From: Flavisolibacter ginsengisoli DSM 18119 | Lineage (GTDB): Bacteria > Bacteroidota > Bacteroidia > Chitinophagales > Chitinophagaceae | Assembly: GCF_900129295.1 (NCBI RefSeq) | Contig: NZ_FQUU01000019.1 | Span: forward strand, 1-64,000 | DNA length: 64,000 nt | Direction: 5' to 3' | Part shown: positions 60,157 to 64,000 of the stretch, one piece after another | Numbering within the stretch: position 1 is the stretch's first letter | Layout of the letters: the number at the start of each line of letters is the position of its first letter | Made by a program: the position numbers and the translations under genes | Notes under the pieces: generated by a model | Told to the model about the DNA's origin: nothing | Seen by the model: only the letters and a program-made list of their open reading frames with translations | Database searches by the model: none

Positions 60157-61974
60157 ATGCTTATGCTAAATCTAACAGCAGAACAACAAGCCATCATTCA
60201 ATCATCAGGCAATATCCGGATCAATGCTGTTGCGGGATCAGGCAAAACAACAACCATTATTGAATATGCTGCTACGAGGCCTGCAAATTCCAGGATCCTT
60301 TACCTCGCCTATAATAAATCAGTAAAGTTGGAAGCGAAGAAACGGTTCGCCGAAAGGGGACTAAAAAATGTAAGGGTAGAAACAGCGCATTCTTTAGCTT
60401 ATAAATCAATCGTTTTTGATAAGGGATTTAAAGTTTCCCAAAAGGAATTTAAGACCTATGATATCGCTGAGATATTAGGATTGCCAGGTAATGGTGAAAG
60501 ACATGGAGAATATATCCTGGCCAATCACATTAATAAATTTATGACCTATTTCTGCAATAGTGAGGCGGAAAAAGTACAGGACCTGGACTATTTAAGTATA
60601 GTAACTGATGACAAAGCACGGTCTTTTGTTAAAGCATTTTATAAGCATATCGAAAAAGGAACACGTTTGCTATTAAGTAAAATGAATAGTGGGCACCTTG
60701 AGGTTTCTCATGATTTTTACCTGAAATTATACCAGCTATCTCACCCGGTACTGGATTATGATTACATGCTTTTTGATGAAGCCCAGGATGCTTCACCAGC
60801 CATGCTCAACATCTTTTTAAATCAAAAGGCAATTAAGGTAGTTGTAGGCGATTCTCACCAGCAGATCTATTCGTGGAGACATGCAGTAAATTCACTGGAT
60901 AAAACCAATTTCCAGCTATATGATCTTAGCAACAGTTTTCGTTTTGGACAGGATATAGCCAACCTTGCTATGGAAATACTATCATGGAAAAAACATTTGC
61001 AGGAAGTGAAACCTGTTGTCATTGTGGGAAAAGGAACGCCACCGATGTCAAAATTCAAGGCAACCATAGCAAGAACTAACCTGGGCTTGCTCTTAAGGGC
61101 TATTACGTTTATTACTGAACATAAAGATGTCAACCATATCTACTTTGAAGGTAACATCAATTCCTACACCTATGCAGATGACGGTGCCTCACTGTATGAT
61201 ATTTTGAACCTGTATAATCATAAATATGATCTTGTAAGGGATAAATTGATCGGCAGTATGAAGGATCTTGATGACCTGGAAGAATATATCGAAAAAACAG
61301 AGGATGTTCAATTAGGAATGATGGTTGAAGTGGTGAAGGAATATCGTAATGAAATTCCTGCACTTATCAGGACCCTTAAAGAAAAGCATGTAGGTGACAG
61401 TGAAAAACATAAGGCGGAAATGGTATTTTCCACTGTACATCGTTCAAAAGGTATGGAGTATGATGCAGTGCAATTGGCAGAAGATTTTATAACGGAATCC
61501 AAACTGGAAAAATTGGCATCAGAGGATAAGAAAAAGAATGAGATCAACCACACTAAATATAATGAAGAGATCAACCTGCTCTATGTGGCTGTCACCCGAA
61601 CCAAAGGTTTATTGCGGATACCAGAAACTTTATTGCCTAAGAATTTTCCGGCCTCTCCCCACATTCATATAATTAAGACTCCGAAGGATCCCGGTAAGGA
61701 TCAACACAATGAAAGTGCGTCACTTCCTAAACATAAAATTGAAAGGCGCTGGACTGCAACCAATCAACCATCGAAACCTAAGGCAAGGACTTATTCAGAG
61801 ATCAGGTTGGCCTACAAAAATGCCTACAAACCATGGACGCCTGAGTTAGACAAAGAGCTATTGGAAATGTATAACCAAAATGCAAAGCTGACCGCCATGG
61901 CAACTCATTTCGGAAGAAAGCAGGGAGCTATCATATCCCGTTTAAAAAAGCTGGTTGATCCGGACTTTGAATAG
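60157..61974 (+). CDS. UvrD/Rep-type superfamily 1 helicase
   Basis: 605 residues from ATG 60157; ATG 60163 is equally possible, a TTG at 60121 less so. Walker A AVAGSGKTTT (24-33), motif II DEAQD (207-211), motif III VVGDSHQQIYSWR, motif IV NSFRFG, motif V STVHRSKGMEYDAV and motif VI LLYVAVTRTKG (~474-484). The last ~45 residues (KPWTPELDKELLEMYNQNAK ... GRKQGAIISRLKKL) are a small DNA-binding-like tail found on other repair helicases. A 3'-5' DNA helicase in repair or recombination is the likely role. Single gene with no operon partner. Confidence 0.88.
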   Translation: MLMLNLTAEQQAIIQSSGNIRINAVAGSGKTTTIIEYAATRPANSRILYLAYNKSVKLEAKKRFAERGLKNVRVETAHSLAYKSIVFDKGFKVSQKEFKTYDIAEILGLPGNGERHGEYILANHINKFMTYFCNSEAEKVQDLDYLSIVTDDKARSFVKAFYKHIEKGTRLLLSKMNSGHLEVSHDFYLKLYQLSHPVLDYDYMLFDEAQDASPAMLNIFLNQKAIKVVVGDSHQQIYSWRHAVNSLDKTNFQLYDLSNSFRFGQDIANLAMEILSWKKHLQEVKPVVIVGKGTPPMSKFKATIARTNLGLLLRAITFITEHKDVNHIYFEGNINSYTYADDGASLYDILNLYNHKYDLVRDKLIGSMKDLDDLEEYIEKTEDVQLGMMVEVVKEYRNEIPALIRTLKEKHVGDSEKHKAEMVFSTVHRSKGMEYDAVQLAEDFITESKLEKLASEDKKKNEINHTKYNEEINLLYVAVTRTKGLLRIPETLLPKNFPASPHIHIIKTPKDPGKDQHNESASLPKHKIERRWTATNQPSKPKARTYSEIRLAYKNAYKPWTPELDKELLEMYNQNAKLTAMATHFGRKQGAIISRLKKLVDPDFE

Positions 61975-62136
61975 CATTTAAAATCAGAAGCTTTTCTACT
62001 ATGGGTGTAAATCCCTATAATTTAGCGTGCATCTCTTTCAATATTTGAGCCTGGTCAACTATTTGCCTGTTCCGTAAACGATTTTCCCTATTTCGGGGGT
62101 GGCAAATACTGGTTACAAACCAGCTTTGCATCTTTT

Positions 62137-62943
62137 ATGAGATCAATGAGAAAACTTAGCATTCTTTTACTTTTTACCATTATCGTTCATTATGCCCAGG
62201 CGCAGGACAGGTATTTTGCCCGCACCTATACTTCCAACGTATTGCCTAAAGGCAATTTTGATATTGAGCTCTGGCACACCTCCCGCTTTGGACACGAAGG
62301 CCAGTACTTTCATGCCATGGATCAGCGTATGGAGTTTGAAGTTGGCCTGGGAAAACAGGTGCAGACGGCGTTCTATTTCAATCGCTACCAGAAAAGCTTC
62401 ACAGATAGTACTAATAATATCGCTCATGCCAGCGAGATTGGTTTCAGTAATGAATGGAAATGGAAGGTGACCAATCCATCCAGTAAACTGGGTGTTGCCT
62501 TGTATGGGGAACTGGGAGTGAAAGGAGATGAACTGGAACTGGAAGCAAAGATTATTCTCGACCGTTCATTTGGCAAAAACCTGGTTGCGTTTAATGCCAT
62601 ATATGAACTGGAAGCAGAGGCAGAAAGGGAAAATGGTGAAAATGAAATGGAGCTGGAAGAAACGCCCCTTGAATTTGACCTCGCCTATATGTATAATGTT
62701 TCTATCAACCTGGGATTGGGTGTGGAAGTGGTCAATCATAATGACATTTCAAAAGGACATTGGAACAACTCTGTTCTGTATGCAGGGCCTACATTAAACT
62801 ACCGCGGCGACCGATGGTTCTTTATTGCTAATTATTTACCACAGATCAGGAACCTGCACAAGACTGATGTGTCTCCCAAAAACAGGGTGTTGGATGAACA
62901 TGAGAGAAGCGAGGCAAGGATACTGGTGGGATTTTCTTTTTAG
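62137..62943 (+). CDS. Outer-membrane beta-barrel protein, uncharacterised
   Basis: 268 residues with a signal peptide (LSILLLFTIIVHYAQAQ). The mature part has alternating beta strands (DIELWHTSRFG, MEFEVGLGKQVQTAFYFN, EIGFSNEWKWKV, LNYRGDRWFFIANYL) and ends in LVGFSF, the terminal aromatic pattern of outer-membrane proteins. An acidic loop (AEAERENGENEMELEETP) breaks the barrel. No family name can be given with confidence. No partner gene seen. Confidence 0.72.
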   Translation: MRSMRKLSILLLFTIIVHYAQAQDRYFARTYTSNVLPKGNFDIELWHTSRFGHEGQYFHAMDQRMEFEVGLGKQVQTAFYFNRYQKSFTDSTNNIAHASEIGFSNEWKWKVTNPSSKLGVALYGELGVKGDELELEAKIILDRSFGKNLVAFNAIYELEAEAERENGENEMELEETPLEFDLAYMYNVSINLGLGVEVVNHNDISKGHWNNSVLYAGPTLNYRGDRWFFIANYLPQIRNLHKTDVSPKNRVLDEHERSEARILVGFSF

Positions 62944-63022
62944 AAGAATCTCTATAAAATAATGAATCAATGATTTCCTGTTTGAAAATGGATATCACTG
63001 GTTCATAATTTACAGAATGAAT

Positions 63023-64000
63023 TTAATAGATGACGGTCACCGTTCCTTTCTTTGAAAATACTTGTCCTGAAGCACACTGGAAGGAAGCCAGGTACACATA
63101 GCTGCCCGCAGGTACATTCATTGCCCGGAATTTTCCATTCCATGCTGCACCGGCATCTCCGGGTAGGAAATTCTTCTTCTCAAATACCAGTTCACCCCAG
63201 CGGTTAAAGATGGCGAAGGAAGCAACCAGTTTTACACCACTGCCCCGGATGGTAAATGTATTGTTCAATGCATCGCCATTAGGGGTAAATGCATTGGGAA
63301 TATATATATGACTTTCCCCGCATTCTGTCACCACCTTGATGGTATCTGATGCAGCACACTGGAACGCATTTTTAACTGTAATGATATAATCCCTGTCGGC
63401 GGTAGGTGTGGTCAATGGCGATGGACAATCGCTGCAACTCAGGTCGTTGGCAGGCAACCAGCTATAACCCACTACATCATTGCTATACACTGGTTCTAAT
63501 TGATAAGGACTGCCACCAGTGACCACTACATCTGCACCTGCCTGCACGGTGGGTAATGGATTGACGGTTACGGTCACGTTGGCTGTATCAATAAAACACT
63601 GATAGCTGTCGCGACCTTCCACGTAATATGTAATAGTGGAAGTCGGGGTAGCTACAGGATTGGCAATCGTTGCATTATTCAAGCCAGAAGTATTTCTTAT
63701 CCACTGGTATGCCGCTGCACCTGTGGCTTTTAATTGCACACTGTTGCCACTGCAAATTGTAACACCCGGATTGATTGCTAAGTTCATTGGAGGCGCCACA
63801 ACCATTTTGACTGAGTCTTTAGCAGTACAACCAAAATCAGATGTCGCTTCCAATACATAGGTAGTAGTGCTGGCAGGCGATGCCACCGGGTCTGCAATGG
63901 TATTATTATCCAGTCCTGTGGCTGGCTGCCAGTTGTATAATGCTCCGCCACTGGCATGTAATGTCAATGTGCTGCCACTGCATAATACCATCTCCTTTTG
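63023..64000 (-). CDS. T9SS type B (CHU_C) protein, 5' end outside window
   Basis: The frame is open to the right edge, so the N-terminus is missing; 326 codons are visible. Three Ig/PKD-like modules of ~75-80 residues carry the core CSGxxVxLxAxGAxxYxW and end with ADPVASPASTTTYV or similar, with a Cys per module. The C-terminus is a CHU_C domain (YIPNAFTPNGDALNNTFTIRG, IFNRWGELVFEKKNFL, GAAWNGKFRAMNVPAGSYVY). The fourth T9SS cargo gene in the window, probably a surface protein. The 79-nt gap before it holds nothing recognisable. Confidence 0.87.
   Translation of the reverse strand, partial: QKEMVLCSGSTLTLHASGGALYNWQPATGLDNNTIADPVASPASTTTYVLEATSDFGCTAKDSVKMVVAPPMNLAINPGVTICSGNSVQLKATGAAAYQWIRNTSGLNNATIANPVATPTSTITYYVEGRDSYQCFIDTANVTVTVNPLPTVQAGADVVVTGGSPYQLEPVYSNDVVGYSWLPANDLSCSDCPSPLTTPTADRDYIITVKNAFQCAASDTIKVVTECGESHIYIPNAFTPNGDALNNTFTIRGSGVKLVASFAIFNRWGELVFEKKNFLPGDAGAAWNGKFRAMNVPAGSYVYLASFQCASGQVFSKKGTVTVIY

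Noticed and set aside
1-64000. CRISPR array, tRNA, rRNA, complete insertion sequence or prophage
   Set aside because: Scanned by eye; no regular repeat-spacer series, no CCA-ended cloverleaf, and only the broken RAYT element was seen. A faint tRNA could have been missed without a scan program.

Overview
The window looks like chromosomal DNA of a Bacteroidota bacterium, most likely of the Chitinophagaceae type. The pointers are type IX secretion (T9SS) cargo with YPNP-type and CHU_C tails, a PorP/SprF protein, a SusC/SusD pair, DUF1735, GH92, DUF4965 and DUF4846 genes, and promoters of the TTTG-N19-TAnnTTTG form. No rRNA, tRNA, CRISPR array or complete prophage was seen.

Layout. 1-5.1 kb: the end of a T9SS-secreted HYR-domain protein, a long palindrome, two uncharacterised genes and an XRE regulator. 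5.2-16 kb: an AT-rich accessory region with a K+-channel-like protein, a minus-strand three-gene cluster (N6-adenine methyltransferase, DEAD/DEAH helicase, GIY-YIG nuclease; restriction-like, YeeABC-like), then a plus-strand operon of a double zinc-ribbon protein, an RX6H (HEPN-like) protein, a membrane protein and three tiny ORFs. 16.3-18.6 kb: a CHU_C surface protein. 18.8-25.7 kb: redox and stress genes (cupin, Dps, OsmC-4Fe4S, OsmC), a DUF4242/cyclase-like/AraC fusion regulator, a secreted DUF4242 protein and a lipoprotein, with a 1.5-kb repeat-rich gap.

25.8-44.9 kb is a polysaccharide utilisation locus: LacI-family regulator, SusC, SusD, DUF1735-discoidin lipoprotein, an unclassified glycosidase-like protein, two GH92 alpha-mannosidases (the second fused to a zinc-peptidase-like domain), a ROK sugar kinase and a DUF4965 (glutaminase A-like) protein. 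The likely substrate is alpha-mannan or mannose-rich glycoprotein. A perfect 14-bp palindrome lies between the -33 and -7 elements of the predicted susC promoter, which fits control by the adjacent LacI regulator.

45.2-53.3 kb is a T9SS adhesin cassette: a 1652-residue protein with 17 tandem ~69-residue repeats, PorP/SprF and an OmpA/propeller protein. 53.4-64 kb holds DUF4846, a REP-RAYT unit whose transposase is frameshifted, DUF4349, YccF, an Oar-like TonB receptor, a UvrD-type helicase, an outer-membrane protein and a truncated CHU_C protein at the right edge.

The best candidates for something undescribed are the zinc-ribbon/RX6H/membrane/micro-ORF operon at 12.9-15.9 kb next to the restriction-like cluster, the DUF4242-cyclase-AraC fusion, the GH92-peptidase fusion, and the families of non-coding repeats (REP-like hairpin pairs and mosaics of short repeated words at 23.4-23.8 and 41.7-42.3 kb). 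All functional calls are from reading motifs by eye; no database search was run.
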